Positions 7,938 to 17,648 of a stretch of 64,000 bases of DNA are shown here, in pieces (the stretch's first letter is position 1; each line of letters starts with the position of its first letter). Made by a program: the position numbers and the translations under genes. The DNA comes from Bacteroides sp. (lineage in GTDB: Bacteria > Bacteroidota > Bacteroidia > Bacteroidales > Bacteroidaceae), in the NCBI GenBank assembly GCA_022648295.1, contig JALCME010000017.1, positions 52,573 through 116,572 on the forward strand. The letters run 5' to 3'. The notes below the pieces were generated by a model, which saw nothing but the letters and a program-made list of their open reading frames with translations, searched no databases and had not been told where the DNA came from.

Positions 7938-10652
7938 TTATTGATTAGTGTACACTTCGTTATTATGAGTAGTATACCATTCTCTATTTTCAGCTCCCCC
8001 GCTAGATACCCACGATTTAAACAAGCTATATACATCAGTTACTTTCTTGGTCTCCAATGGCCATGCAAAATCACCTGGAATTATTACACCCCATGCTAAA
8101 TTCTCATTACTGAGGTAATAGTGTCCGGCTGAAGAATCATCATTTCCTGATTTAAACATAGAAGTATTTGCTAGATCTGTCGGCGCATATCCAGCCATAT
8201 GCACTTCCATACGTTTGGTACTTGTCGTTGCAGCTTCAGTAATTATGAACATATCAAGATTTGCTACATTAAACACTGAAGAAGACACTGTGCTACCACT
8301 ATTGAAGGTCAGCACAACATTATATGCTTTACTAGCTTTATTCGTAGATGAATTTTGATACGTATTAATAAATGGTCTGGAATCTGTAAATCCAAATTCT
8401 TTATGAGCATCGGTGAACAATATCAATGTCGGCATGGTCTGTCCACTTTCAAAAGAAGCATTATTTCCATTTACCGTAAATGTTTTAAGATTCGTGTTTG
8501 CAGGTAAATTAAGGAATCGAATACCTACACCCAACATTTTGCTTGCACCCACAGCATCAAGGGAAATTTGAAATTGCACACTCTTTAACGAGCCATTTCC
8601 ATAAGTTTCTGCTGATTTATTCTTCACTGAGAGAACTATATCATTGAGATCAAAGTCACCATATGATGGCCAACGATCTTCAAATGCATAAGTGTAATTA
8701 GTAGCATCACCTACAGTGATTGGGAATGTTGGATTGCTTGGAGTTGGATTTCCTGGATTTCCCGGTGCATAATATCCGCCACAAGTTGCTATGGTATATT
8801 TAGATTCATCGAATGATCCTACCATGGAAACGCCATTTTGGGTAATAATATTCCCATGAGCATTATTAGTGATTGTAGGGTTAGAGAATACTAAATTTCC
8901 ATTAAAGGTTGTGTTGCCACCAGCAGCTCCATCAAGCGTAATATTATCTACTTGCATACCTGAAATATCCCCGGATTGACCATCAAATAGATTAGGACTA
9001 TTTTTTATGAATAATTTAGTTGCCTTAATCATTGAACCATTTTTTAGGATAAAGGTAACTGGATTGCTGGTTTCTAACAATGGTACCGGCTTCCATAGGC
9101 TGGCATCATTAGTTGCATTTATATCATCAGGTTTTCCACCTGTAATAGAGCCCTTGTCAAGCGTTACTTTGGCAAAAACAAACTTATTCTTTATAATAAG
9201 AGTACAACTGTTATACAGAAGGTCAGTTGAAGTATTCTCGCAATTATATACTTCTATAAAGCCATCATTATAGAACGAAAGTCCGCCACTCCAATTATAG
9301 CCTTTTATTGTCGCCCCATCGTGATTTATAATAATTGCGCTACTTGAACTGTTATTAAAAGTTAATTGACCGTTTGTCTCATTAAATAAGAAATCTCCAT
9401 AATTAGCTATAGTACTACTTGTGTTGTTTATGTTAGTAGCAGAAATAGTTCCTTTGTTCAGCACTTGATTGGTACTATTCATTCTAAGCCATGTCCCAGC
9501 AGTTGCAGTACCATGATTAATAAAGTTTGTTCTATTTATGAAGAATTCGCCTGCTGTAGTTATTGTTCCCGCATTAAATATAGATGGAGTTCCCTGATTG
9601 CAACTTATTTGATTAGCAGTTATAGTACCAAAATTTTTAGTAACACCACATGGAGCAAATGTTCCAGATGTTATTACTGATCCATTAGTTCCAATAGTTA
9701 AATTAGCTGTGCTCTCAAATGTTACAGAATTTCCACTCAAGGTACCTCCGACGTAACATTCTATATTTTTAAATCCTACTGTATTTTTGCATTCTAAAGT
9801 TCCACCTTCTTGTACAACCAATTTCCCTACAGAAGCAAGGGTTATGCCATTAATAATTAGTTTTCCTCCATTCAAGATATAGATGTTGAAGTTAGAGTAT
9901 AGACTACTCGTTTCCCATGTTCCTTTAACAAAGATGGTGCCTGTTGTTCCATCACTCATCGCAATAGTGCCATTATATGTTTGATTTTCTGCAACAAGGA
10001 TTTTTGCATTATTGGGGAATGTCCAGTTATTCCAACTTACGGATGGATCAGAGTGACTCGGTACCGTAGGTATTGTTGGAGCTACATCTGTATAACTTTG
10101 ATCTGCTAATTCTATAATTCCATTTGCTCTAGCAGCGTCATAGGCTGAAGTACTTCCTGTAAAAGCTCTTGTAGCCAATGCTTTTGTAGATGTCTCTGAA
10201 TAGTACAACTTGCAATTCAGTGCACCGCCATTTTCGGGCACAGCGTATTCATAAACTTCTTTCCGCTGCTTAGGGTCAGTCTGGCGAATAAATAAACGTT
10301 CCACTGTTTTTGGGACGCTAACTTCTGCTGTGTATATGTAATCAGTGCTTTGTTGAGCTACACCAGCCGCAATAGGAGTCGCAGAAGTATTGGATAATGG
10401 ATTAGTGGTAAATACTTCAATGAGGTAATCGTATGGCCCACCGAATTCATCTTTTACTTGCACATTTAAATTAACAGTATTGACCATAGACCAACTAAAA
10501 TCGCTTGGAGCGGAGAAACCTTCACCTAACGGATTGTCAGTTGGAGTTGTGTCAGGGGTCTTACTGGAGTCATACACATCCTTTGTACAACCGGACACAA
10601 CAATCATTCCAATGATAGTTGCTAATGATAATAATCCCTTTATTTGCTTCAT
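7938..10652 (-). CDS. LruC-domain surface lipoprotein 2
   Basis: 904 residues with a lipoprotein signal (VVSGC, C22). A long central region (about 200-620) is dominated by Thr/Asn/Gly/Ile repeats (for example NKGTISATNINN and NGKLIINGITL), typical of a right-handed beta-helix. The LruC/DUF4842 domain begins near 652 with YAFEDRWPSYGDFDLNDIV and ends close to the C-terminus. It is the first gene of the matrix locus and is separated from its paralogue by a strong terminator and a new promoter, so the two can be expressed at different levels. The large size and low-complexity core suggest an extracellular scaffold; this is inference. Confidence 0.8.
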   Translation of the reverse strand: MKQIKGLLSLATIIGMIVVSGCTKDVYDSSKTPDTTPTDNPLGEGFSAPSDFSWSMVNTVNLNVQVKDEFGGPYDYLIEVFTTNPLSNTSATPIAAGVAQQSTDYIYTAEVSVPKTVERLFIRQTDPKQRKEVYEYAVPENGGALNCKLYYSETSTKALATRAFTGSTSAYDAARANGIIELADQSYTDVAPTIPTVPSHSDPSVSWNNWTFPNNAKILVAENQTYNGTIAMSDGTTGTIFVKGTWETSSLYSNFNIYILNGGKLIINGITLASVGKLVVQEGGTLECKNTVGFKNIECYVGGTLSGNSVTFESTANLTIGTNGSVITSGTFAPCGVTKNFGTITANQISCNQGTPSIFNAGTITTAGEFFINRTNFINHGTATAGTWLRMNSTNQVLNKGTISATNINNTSSTIANYGDFLFNETNGQLTFNNSSSSAIIINHDGATIKGYNWSGGLSFYNDGFIEVYNCENTSTDLLYNSCTLIIKNKFVFAKVTLDKGSITGGKPDDINATNDASLWKPVPLLETSNPVTFILKNGSMIKATKLFIKNSPNLFDGQSGDISGMQVDNITLDGAAGGNTTFNGNLVFSNPTITNNAHGNIITQNGVSMVGSFDESKYTIATCGGYYAPGNPGNPTPSNPTFPITVGDATNYTYAFEDRWPSYGDFDLNDIVLSVKNKSAETYGNGSLKSVQFQISLDAVGASKMLGVGIRFLNLPANTNLKTFTVNGNNASFESGQTMPTLILFTDAHKEFGFTDSRPFINTYQNSSTNKASKAYNVVLTFNSGSTVSSSVFNVANLDMFIITEAATTSTKRMEVHMAGYAPTDLANTSMFKSGNDDSSAGHYYLSNENLAWGVIIPGDFAWPLETKKVTDVYSLFKSWVSSGGAENREWYTTHNNEVYTNQ

Positions 10653-10715
10653 AATTAAATAATATTTAATTTCATTTATTTACTTCCAGAATGCTCTACT
10701 TGTATATTTTCGCCA

Positions 10716-10723
10716 CAAAGTTA
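10716..10723 (-). promoter_or_regulatory. -7 box of LruC gene 2
   Basis: TAACTTTG on the minus strand, 64 bases before the start codon at 10652, fits the TAnnTTTG -7 consensus. No good -33 TTTG was found at the expected distance. The rest of 10724-10920 is AT-rich with no gene seen. Confidence 0.4.
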
Positions 10724-10920
10724 ATGTTATTTTTCTGATTATAACTGATAAGCATTGTTTTTTGTTCAAAAAAAAGTGTTTTTTTCTCTGATATACTTAA
10801 TTGAGGGATTAAAATGAGGGGTTAAACGATTGAAATGGCTATAATTTAGAAAAGTTGCATATTTCATTCATATTAAAAGGAGCTAGCTAATAGGGAGTAT
10901 TGCCATAAAAAGATAGACTT

Positions 10921-11961
10921 CTAATCTTTAGTAATTTCGCCTGCTAGGTTAGAACTCATTTGCCGGTGGATTTCAAGTTGGGAAAGTCCATGTCCAAGAA
11001 GAAACATCAGTTTGGTCACTGCACACTCGGGCGTACTGTCATATCCGCTGATAACACCTGCCTGAAGAAGCTTGAGTCCTGTCTCATAACGCTTCATTTC
11101 GACGCCTCCGGATTGGCATTGGGTGATGTTGACGATGACTATGCCGCGATCAGTGGCGTCTTTAATTTGATTAATAAACCATTCTTTTTGAGGTGCATTG
11201 CCTATTCCAAATGTTTTGAGGACAACGGCTTTCAAATTTGGAACATGAAGGACGGAATGAATGATGCTTTCTTGAATTCCGGGAAAAAGAGTAAGCATCA
11301 CAACATTGGTATCGAACAAGTAATGGGGTTTCATAGGTCTCGAAGAATCAGGACTATCTATGAAATGTGCATTATATTTAATGTGAACTCCTGCATGAGC
11401 CAAAGAAGGGTAATTATAAGAACGAAAAGCATTAAAGTTCTCTGCATTGATTTTAGTGGTACGGTTACCACGCATAAGCTCATTTTCAAAAAATATGCAG
11501 ACTTCTGGTACCACTGGGGTACCGTCCGGTTTTTTAGCCGCAGCTATTTCAATAGCTGTAATGAGGTTTTCTTTCCCGTCGGTTCGCAGTGTTCCAATAG
11601 GAAGCTGTGAACCGGTAAGTATAACCGGTTTCGCCAAGTTTTCGAGCATAAAGCTGAGCGCAGAGGCTGTATAAGCCATCGTATCAGTACCATGGAGAAT
11701 AACAAAGCCATCATAATGTTCGTAGTTATAATTAATAATCTTAACGATTTTCGCCCAGAAAAGAGGTTCCATATCAGAAGAGTCAATGGGTGGATCGAAC
11801 TGATAGGAGGCAATACGATAATTAAAGCGTTTTAATTCAGGGACATATCGGAGAAGATGATCGAAATTGAAATTTTCGAGTGCACCGGTCTCTGCATTCT
11901 CTATCATTCCGATAGTCCCTCCGGTATATATCAATAGCACGGAGGGATAGCTTGTCTTCAT
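10921..11961 (-). CDS. ansA: Type I (cytoplasmic) L-asparaginase
   Basis: Hydrolyses asparagine to aspartate and ammonia. The 346-residue protein begins MKTSYPSVLLIYTGGTIGM, with catalytic Thr16 in TGGTI, and carries the second signature HGTDTMAYTASAL plus LTGSQLPIG and TDGKENL. There is no signal peptide, which fits the cytoplasmic type. Start choice: a TTG at 11991 lies inside the putative -7 box (11989-11996), so only ATG 11967 or 11961 lie downstream of the likely transcription start; 11961 gives the usual N-terminus. The gene follows trpA in the same direction but has its own promoter. Confidence 0.93.
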   Translation of the reverse strand: MKTSYPSVLLIYTGGTIGMIENAETGALENFNFDHLLRYVPELKRFNYRIASYQFDPPIDSSDMEPLFWAKIVKIINYNYEHYDGFVILHGTDTMAYTASALSFMLENLAKPVILTGSQLPIGTLRTDGKENLITAIEIAAAKKPDGTPVVPEVCIFFENELMRGNRTTKINAENFNAFRSYNYPSLAHAGVHIKYNAHFIDSPDSSRPMKPHYLFDTNVVMLTLFPGIQESIIHSVLHVPNLKAVVLKTFGIGNAPQKEWFINQIKDATDRGIVIVNITQCQSGGVEMKRYETGLKLLQAGVISGYDSTPECAVTKLMFLLGHGLSQLEIHRQMSSNLAGEITKD

Positions 11962-11988
11962 ATACATAATCGGCTTTGTTTCTTGCCG

Positions 11989-11996
11989 CAAAGGTA
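11989..11996 (-). promoter_or_regulatory. -7 box for ansA
   Basis: TACCTTTG on the minus strand. The predicted RNA start near 11982 leaves a leader of 15-21 bases before ATG 11967/11961. It excludes the upstream TTG codon as a start. Confidence 0.5.
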
Positions 11997-12030
11997 TAAA
12001 AAAACTTTGTACTTTTATCTTGTATATAGA

Positions 12031-12050
12031 AGACTGTTATAGACTGTTAT
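12031..12050. repeat. 10-bp tandem duplication
   Basis: AGACTGTTAT is repeated exactly twice in the trpA-ansA spacer, just upstream of the ansA -7 box. It could be a small regulator site or a chance duplication. Confidence 0.7.
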
Positions 12051-12068
12051 AAAAATGAGAATTGTGCT

Positions 12069-12851
12069 TTATTGCGTCAAGTCTTCTTTTAACTGTAGAA
12101 TTGCTTTTTGAGCGTCACCTTTAAACTCGGTAAGCAATGTAACAAACCGGCTTCCAATGATACCTCCGGACGAATTAGTGCATGCTGCTTCAAAAGTAGC
12201 TCGATTGCTTATACCAAAACCGATCATACGGGGATTGCGTAAGTGAAGATTGGCTATCTTTTGAAAATAGGCACGTTTTTGTTCATTAAAATCTTTTTGT
12301 GCCCCGGTAGTAGCAGCACTAGACACCATGTAGATAAAGCCATCGGTATGGGCATCTATTTTACGCACACGGGGTTCACTTGTTTCGGGGGTGATAAGCA
12401 TGATGACGCGAATATCGTAACGATCGGCAATTGGTTTGAATGTCATTTCATAATCCTTAAAGGGAAGATCTGGAATGATGACACCATCTATGCCACAGGC
12501 TTTACAAGATTGGCAAAAGTATTCAAAGCCATATTGCATAATAGGGTTGAGATACCCCATGAGAATAAGTGGAATTTTGACGTCGGTGCGAATATCTTTC
12601 AATTGTTCAAAAAGGAGGTGCAACGACATTCCATTACGTAGAGCGGTAGTTGCAGCATTTTGAATCACCGGACCATCGGCCATAGGATCGCTGAATGGAA
12701 TGCCTATTTCAATCATGTTCACACCGTTATGTTCAAGGGTGCGGATTACATTTGCTGTGCCGGCTAATGTAGGACATCCGGCGCAGAAATAAATAGATAG
12801 CAAGTTTTTAGGATCACTTGCAAAAAGCTGGTTTATTCTATTTGATGTCAT
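12069..12851 (-). CDS. trpA: Tryptophan synthase alpha chain
   Basis: Cleaves indole-3-glycerol phosphate to indole and glyceraldehyde-3-phosphate, passing indole to TrpB. The 260-residue TIM barrel shows the family signature MIEIGIPFSDPMADGPVIQ with the catalytic Glu and Asp, followed by PLILMGYLNPI, DGVIIPDLPF and the phosphate-binding GFGIS near the C-terminus. Last gene of the trp operon, separated from trpF by 50 bases. Length and motifs are normal. Confidence 0.97.
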   Translation of the reverse strand: MTSNRINQLFASDPKNLLSIYFCAGCPTLAGTANVIRTLEHNGVNMIEIGIPFSDPMADGPVIQNAATTALRNGMSLHLLFEQLKDIRTDVKIPLILMGYLNPIMQYGFEYFCQSCKACGIDGVIIPDLPFKDYEMTFKPIADRYDIRVIMLITPETSEPRVRKIDAHTDGFIYMVSSAATTGAQKDFNEQKRAYFQKIANLHLRNPRMIGFGISNRATFEAACTNSSGGIIGSRFVTLLTEFKGDAQKAILQLKEDLTQ

Positions 12852-12901
12852 ATGAATTATGATTTATTATTTTATTTATCGTTGTGTGATAAGCTTCCTT
12901 T

Positions 12902-13516
12902 TTATTCACGTATCTCTTCAACAAACTTTTTGATACGTTCTACATCCTTAATACCAGGGGAAGTTTCGAATCGGCTATTGAGGTCAACCCCTATCATACG
13001 GGAATGGTGGAAATTTTTCAAAGCCCTGATGCTATATGAGTTAATTCCACCACTTAAGAGGAATGGTGTACTACCATTATATCGGTAAAGTATATTCCAA
13101 TCGAATTGTTTGCCGGAACCGCCGAAACTTGTCGTACGGGTATCGAACAAGAGGTAGTCACAAAATCCCTGATAATCGGAAGCTATCAACAAGTCTTTAG
13201 GATTATAAATAGAAAAAGCTTTGATAATACGATGACCTGAATTACGAAGGGAACGACAGTAGGCTGGCGATTCGTTACCATGTAGTTGAATGTAATCTAA
13301 GCCAAAACGATCAGCATACATATAGATATTCTCCTTGTTCTCATTGACAAATACTCCTACACGTTTGGCACGCGTGGGCAGATATTCCGGTAACTCGTAG
13401 ATGTAACGGGGAGACTTGGGGTAAAAGATAAAACCAAGCATATCCACTCCCAATTTTTCCACTTCACGGATATTTTCCGTATCTACCATTCCACAGACTT
13501 TGATAATTGTATTCAT
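12902..13516 (-). CDS. trpF: Phosphoribosylanthranilate isomerase
   Basis: Converts phosphoribosylanthranilate to the carboxyphenylamino-deoxyribulose phosphate. The 204-residue barrel begins IIKVCGMVDTENI with the catalytic Cys in KVCG. It has MLGFIFYPKSPRYI, QLHGNE, the catalytic Asp in LLFDTRTTSFGGSGKQFDW, LSGGI, and the phosphate-binding GVDLNSRFETSPGIKD. It is a separate gene, not fused to trpC as in enterobacteria. Operon position trpC-trpF-trpA is typical of Bacteroides. Confidence 0.96.
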   Translation of the reverse strand: MNTIIKVCGMVDTENIREVEKLGVDMLGFIFYPKSPRYIYELPEYLPTRAKRVGVFVNENKENIYMYADRFGLDYIQLHGNESPAYCRSLRNSGHRIIKAFSIYNPKDLLIASDYQGFCDYLLFDTRTTSFGGSGKQFDWNILYRYNGSTPFLLSGGINSYSIRALKNFHHSRMIGVDLNSRFETSPGIKDVERIKKFVEEIRE

Positions 13517-13550
13517 TGAGATGATTTGCTTTTAATTTATAATATCAGTT

Positions 13551-14453
13551 TTAAATTCCGCGAATAAAATTAGCTAATGTTTCTTCCGGATGTTCTGTAC
13601 ACATAAAAGTTTCTCCAATAAGAAATCCCTGAAAGCCTGCAGACCGAAGTTGACGAATCGTTTCTGGATTGGAAATGCCGCTCTCTGAAATCAGTAAGGG
13701 AGAATTTATATTCTTCTCTTCAGTAAATGAGCCTTTTATGTCGGAGGAATTAGCACGGGATGAGGTATTTATCGCTGCAACGGCCCTCTTCAATTCTTCT
13801 GCAATGCGGAAGGAATTTTCTACATCAGTAACAAAAGTACCAAGGTTCCGGTTATTTACACCAATCATATCTGTTTCTTTACTAATGTAAGAAAGCTCGG
13901 TTGGTTTGTGCACTTCAAGCAAAACTTCCAATTGAAGAGCATGAGCTTGTAGTGTCAATTGATGACACTCTTCCTTAGTAAGACACGAAGCAATAAGCAA
14001 TATAGCATCAGCTCCAATAATACGTGCCTGAAGTAATTGATATTCGTCTATAATGAAATCCTTGCGTAGAATAGGAATATTGACAAGTGAACGTGCTGTA
14101 CGGATATCGCGTATGGAACCTCCGAAGAACTTTTCGTCTGTAAGTATAGAAAGAGCCGTTGCTCCAGCAGATTCATAGGCTAGGGGAATAATTTCTGATT
14201 GCGCGGCTTCTTTTATCCACCCCTTAGAAGGAGACTTTCGTTTGAATTCGGCTATAATGCCTGTATTTGACGAAGCAAGAGCTTGCTTCATACTTCTTCT
14301 ATTATTTGAACGATCTGTATCGTCCATAATAGCTTCCACTTGTTCACGGAGATGCTCAATTGATATGGCTTGTTTTTGCCGTTCCATTTCTATACGTTTG
14401 TTCGCGACAATATTAGTCAGAATATCCGTGAACACAGTTGTTTGCTCTTTCAT
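13551..14453 (-). CDS. trpC: Indole-3-glycerol phosphate synthase with an internal insert
   Basis: Closes the indole ring. At 300 residues it is longer than the usual 250-270. Core motifs are present: EFKRKSPSKGWI with the catalytic Glu-Lys, ALSILTDEKFFGGS, PILRKDFIIDEYQL, MIGVNNRNL, LISESGI and FLIGETFM. The extra length is a Ser/Asn/Lys-rich stretch of about 30 residues (NTSSRANSSDIKGSF... near 220-250) between helix 6 and the LLISESGI strand. The start ATG 14453 is 11 bases after the trpD stop. The insert may be a surface loop. Confidence 0.95.
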   Translation of the reverse strand: MKEQTTVFTDILTNIVANKRIEMERQKQAISIEHLREQVEAIMDDTDRSNNRRSMKQALASSNTGIIAEFKRKSPSKGWIKEAAQSEIIPLAYESAGATALSILTDEKFFGGSIRDIRTARSLVNIPILRKDFIIDEYQLLQARIIGADAILLIASCLTKEECHQLTLQAHALQLEVLLEVHKPTELSYISKETDMIGVNNRNLGTFVTDVENSFRIAEELKRAVAAINTSSRANSSDIKGSFTEEKNINSPLLISESGISNPETIRQLRSAGFQGFLIGETFMCTEHPEETLANFIRGI

Positions 14454-14464
14454 GTTTTAATGAG

Positions 14465-15460
14465 TTAACTATTTATTGTAACAAATTTCTTCAAAGTGTT
14501 CAATGCACGCCCGCTTTCCAATGATTCGCGTGCAATACTAATGCACTCTTCAATGCTCTTTTGGGGTTCTATGATCTGAATAGCAAAAGCTGCATTCACT
14601 ATAACACATTGCTTCTGAGCTGCAGTGGCACGGTTATTAAGTACATTATCAAAAATGAGGGCAGCATCTTCTTTACAGACTCCACCAAATAGATCTTCAG
14701 GAGCAGCAGCTTTAAATCCCAAGTCCTCCGGGCGGTATATGTGTTCGTAATTGCGAGTCATGACTTTGAATTCATCTGTAAGAGAGATTTCATCATAACT
14801 ATCCAAGCTGTTGACTACGGCAAAGTCAATACCCAACTTATAGAAAACATTAGTGTAAAGTCTCATCTGGGCAAGATCGGCTACTCCGAGTAGTTGATAT
14901 GCAGGTTTGCATGGGTTGACTAATGGACCGAGCAAGTTAAAAAATGTTCGAACCTGTAGGGCTTTACGTACAGGACCAACAAATTTCATAGCCGGATTAA
15001 ATAATTGTGCGTGTAAATAGGCTATGTTACATTCTTCCATACTTCGTTTCAACGTTTCCATATTATTGGTAAAGTGTACGCCATGCTGCTCAATGACATT
15101 ACTTGCACCGCTCACCGACGTTGCTCCGTAGTTACCATGTTTCGCTACTTTATACCCTGCACCTGCTACGATAAAACAAGCACATGTGGATATATTAAAC
15201 GTGTTTTTTCCATCACCTCCAGTACCAACAATATCAATAGGCTTATATGGAGAAAAGTCTATGGGAACTCTGGTTTCCATGAGGGCTTCGCGGAATCCTA
15301 TCAATTCGTCTACTGTGATACCGCGCATCTGAAAAGCTGTCAACATAGCTGCAATTTGAGCATCTGGATACATTTCCTTGGTAATATTAAGAAGGAGCTG
15401 TTTAGTCTCTTCTGAAGTTAGCTCCTCATGATTGAAAAGCCGGGTCAAAATTGCTTTCAT
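14465..15460 (-). CDS. trpD: Anthranilate phosphoribosyltransferase
   Basis: Joins anthranilate to PRPP. The 331-residue enzyme has the glycine-rich PRPP site GTGGDGKNTFNIST, KHGNYGATSVSGASNV, and the anthranilate-binding region near HAQLFNPAMKFVGPVRKAL, all in the expected order. It is monofunctional, with TrpG encoded by a separate gene immediately upstream. Spacing to trpG is 56 bases. Length and motifs are ordinary. Confidence 0.96.
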   Translation of the reverse strand: MKAILTRLFNHEELTSEETKQLLLNITKEMYPDAQIAAMLTAFQMRGITVDELIGFREALMETRVPIDFSPYKPIDIVGTGGDGKNTFNISTCACFIVAGAGYKVAKHGNYGATSVSGASNVIEQHGVHFTNNMETLKRSMEECNIAYLHAQLFNPAMKFVGPVRKALQVRTFFNLLGPLVNPCKPAYQLLGVADLAQMRLYTNVFYKLGIDFAVVNSLDSYDEISLTDEFKVMTRNYEHIYRPEDLGFKAAAPEDLFGGVCKEDAALIFDNVLNNRATAAQKQCVIVNAAFAIQIIEPQKSIEECISIARESLESGRALNTLKKFVTINS

Positions 15461-15516
15461 CTTAATTTATTTATATAGGTAGTTTGTTCTAAATTTCGAT
15501 TATTGAAATAATGCTT

Positions 15517-16200
15517 TTACCATCTGTCTACTACAGGATTGGGATTACCGGAAAGCCAATTTCTCATGATTACCTTCCCATCTGGAGTGAGCACAGACTC
15601 TGGGTGAAATTGAATTCCATGAATGTCATAAGTCCGATGCTTTAAAGCCATGATGTGTCCTTCGGCACTGGTAGCTGTTACAGCCAGACAATCTGGAAAA
15701 CCTTCAGAATCTACCACCCAAGAATGATAACGACCCACAAGTATTTTTGAAGATAGCCCGTCAAAAATATAATCGGGCTCTAAAGCATCTCCAAATGGAC
15801 CTTTTCCCTTTTGACTTTCTTGAAGAATGCTGTCACGACAATCGCTATTTTCTTGCTGGTAAAATCTATTTTGTGCCAAAAGAACCGGAGTTTGTACACC
15901 GTGAAAGACATTACTTAGATTTGTGAGTTTTCCACCAAATGCCTGGCCGATGGCTTGTTCACCTAAACAAACGCCAAGCATTGATTTACGTCCGGCATAA
16001 GTTCGAATGACATCTAGTAACAATCCGGCTTCTTCTGGGATACCCGGGCCGGGAGATAGTATAATTTTATCATATATATATAATTCTTCAAGCTTGAATT
16101 GATCGTTGCGTAATACTTCAACTTTTACACCTAACTCCTTTACCAGGTGAGCAAGATTATAAGTGAAGGAATCGTAGTTATCTATAATGACTATTTTCAT
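15517..16200 (-). CDS. trpG: Anthranilate synthase glutamine amidotransferase subunit
   Basis: Supplies ammonia from glutamine to TrpE. The class I amidotransferase motifs are present: IDNYDSFTYNLAH, SPGPGIPEEAG, the nucleophile Cys in LGVCLGEQAIG (Glu where many relatives have His), and the catalytic His-Glu in GIQFHPESVLTPDG. At 227 residues it exceeds the usual 190-200 because of an inserted segment of roughly 35 residues (NRFYQQENSDCRDS... near 118-152) before the RYHSWVV strand. It lies directly downstream of trpE. The triad is intact, so activity is expected. Confidence 0.95.
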   Translation of the reverse strand: MKIVIIDNYDSFTYNLAHLVKELGVKVEVLRNDQFKLEELYIYDKIILSPGPGIPEEAGLLLDVIRTYAGRKSMLGVCLGEQAIGQAFGGKLTNLSNVFHGVQTPVLLAQNRFYQQENSDCRDSILQESQKGKGPFGDALEPDYIFDGLSSKILVGRYHSWVVDSEGFPDCLAVTATSAEGHIMALKHRTYDIHGIQFHPESVLTPDGKVIMRNWLSGNPNPVVDRW

Positions 16201-16247
16201 TGTTGTTTCTATTTATATTTCTTCATTTCATTGAACGTTGTTAGCTC

Positions 16248-17648
16248 TCACATTTTCTCTGCCATGATAATTGCTTTCTTCAACGCTCCAAGTTTATTAT
16301 TAACTTCCTGTAATTCATACTCGTCGTTACTTTTAGCTACAATGCCACCTCCGGCCTGAAACCAAAGAATGCCATTACGACTGACAAAGGTACGTATAGT
16401 AATTGCCTGATTTAGATTGCCATTCAGACCGATAAAGCCAATGCATCCACCATATGCACCACGATTGTGAGGCTCAATTTCGCTGATAAGTTGCATGGCA
16501 CGCACCTTGGGAGCACCACTAAGTGTACCTGCTGGAAAAGTATCGATAAAAGTTTTGATTGGATCGGCACCGTCATAAAGGGTACCGCTGACACGACTGA
16601 CTAAATGAATAACATGACTATAATATTGCATTTCTTTGTAGAAATCGACTTTTACATCATGGCAATTGCGAGATAAATCATTGCGTGCCAGATCTACCAA
16701 CATTACATGTTCCGCATTTTCTTTAGGATCATCATGCAGATATTGAGCATTAGCAGTATCTTCATCTGGATTTCCAGTACGTCGTGTTGTACCGGCAATG
16801 GGATCTATGTATGCACATTTTTCTTCGATACGACAGTGTGTTTCAGGTGAAGAGCCAAAAATACGGAAGCCGCCGAAATCTAAATAAAATAAATAAGGAG
16901 AAGGGTTAATACTGCGTAATGCACGATAAAGTTTGAAATCGTCTCCTACATAGTGTTGTTCAAAACGCCGGGAAAGAACAATCTGGAATACATCTCCGCG
17001 GAGACAATGAGCAATACCTTGACGAATGTTTTCTTTATGTTGTTCATCGGTTAACGGAGAAGAAGTCTCACCTACAGCATGAAAATCGTAGGCAGTATAG
17101 TTACGATTGTGAATGGCCCGTTGTATTACATCTAATCCACTCATTAGTCCATCACCAAGCATTTCAAGAAGTACCATTTCGTTTTTAAAATCATTAAAAA
17201 CAATGATATATCGGTACAGTATGTATAGCATATCCGGTGCGTCGTTTGTTGCTTCACGACTATCTTTTACCGGAATATCTTCGAAATAGCGGACAGCATT
17301 GAATGAAGTATAACCATATAATCCACAATAATTAGCATATTCTCCCTCTACTTGAAAATAATCGAGAAAATCACGTAAGGCATTTTCAACCCGGTATTCA
17401 TGAGTGATGGAGTATTCTTCGCGATTTCCATCTGGCAAGTGAAAGATGGCATTGCCATGTTCTATACTAATACTCGCTATTGGACAAAGGCCTATAAATG
17501 AACGATTATTCTCACTGCCATGGTAATCGGAACTCTCCATTAATGCACTTTGTGCGAAAAGATCACGTACCTTTAAATAAGTGCTTACCGGGGTATGGAG
17601 ATCTCCAAGCACTGTTTTACTAATAGTTTGATAATGATATTGTTTCAT
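16248..17648 (-). CDS. trpE: Anthranilate synthase component I
   Basis: Makes anthranilate from chorismate using ammonia delivered by TrpG. Start taken at ATG 17648 (MKQYHYQTISKT), the normal N-terminus; the frame extends 17 codons further upstream to 17699. The 466-residue product carries the chorismate-binding core: GDVFQIVLSRRFEQ, PSPYLFYLDF, SSPETHCRIE, IAGTTRRTG, LVDLARNDLSR, GTLSGAPKVRAM and GGCIGFIGLNGNLNQAITIR. Tryptophan feedback is expected from the N-terminal domain, though the LLES-type motif is not obvious. Second gene of the trp operon. Confidence 0.95.
   Translation of the reverse strand: MKQYHYQTISKTVLGDLHTPVSTYLKVRDLFAQSALMESSDYHGSENNRSFIGLCPIASISIEHGNAIFHLPDGNREEYSITHEYRVENALRDFLDYFQVEGEYANYCGLYGYTSFNAVRYFEDIPVKDSREATNDAPDMLYILYRYIIVFNDFKNEMVLLEMLGDGLMSGLDVIQRAIHNRNYTAYDFHAVGETSSPLTDEQHKENIRQGIAHCLRGDVFQIVLSRRFEQHYVGDDFKLYRALRSINPSPYLFYLDFGGFRIFGSSPETHCRIEEKCAYIDPIAGTTRRTGNPDEDTANAQYLHDDPKENAEHVMLVDLARNDLSRNCHDVKVDFYKEMQYYSHVIHLVSRVSGTLYDGADPIKTFIDTFPAGTLSGAPKVRAMQLISEIEPHNRGAYGGCIGFIGLNGNLNQAITIRTFVSRNGILWFQAGGGIVAKSNDEYELQEVNNKLGALKKAIIMAEKM

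Noticed and set aside
10960..11610. Plus-strand open frame of 216 codons
   Set aside because: It lies entirely opposite ansA, which has complete asparaginase motifs. The frame is a by-product of codon bias.
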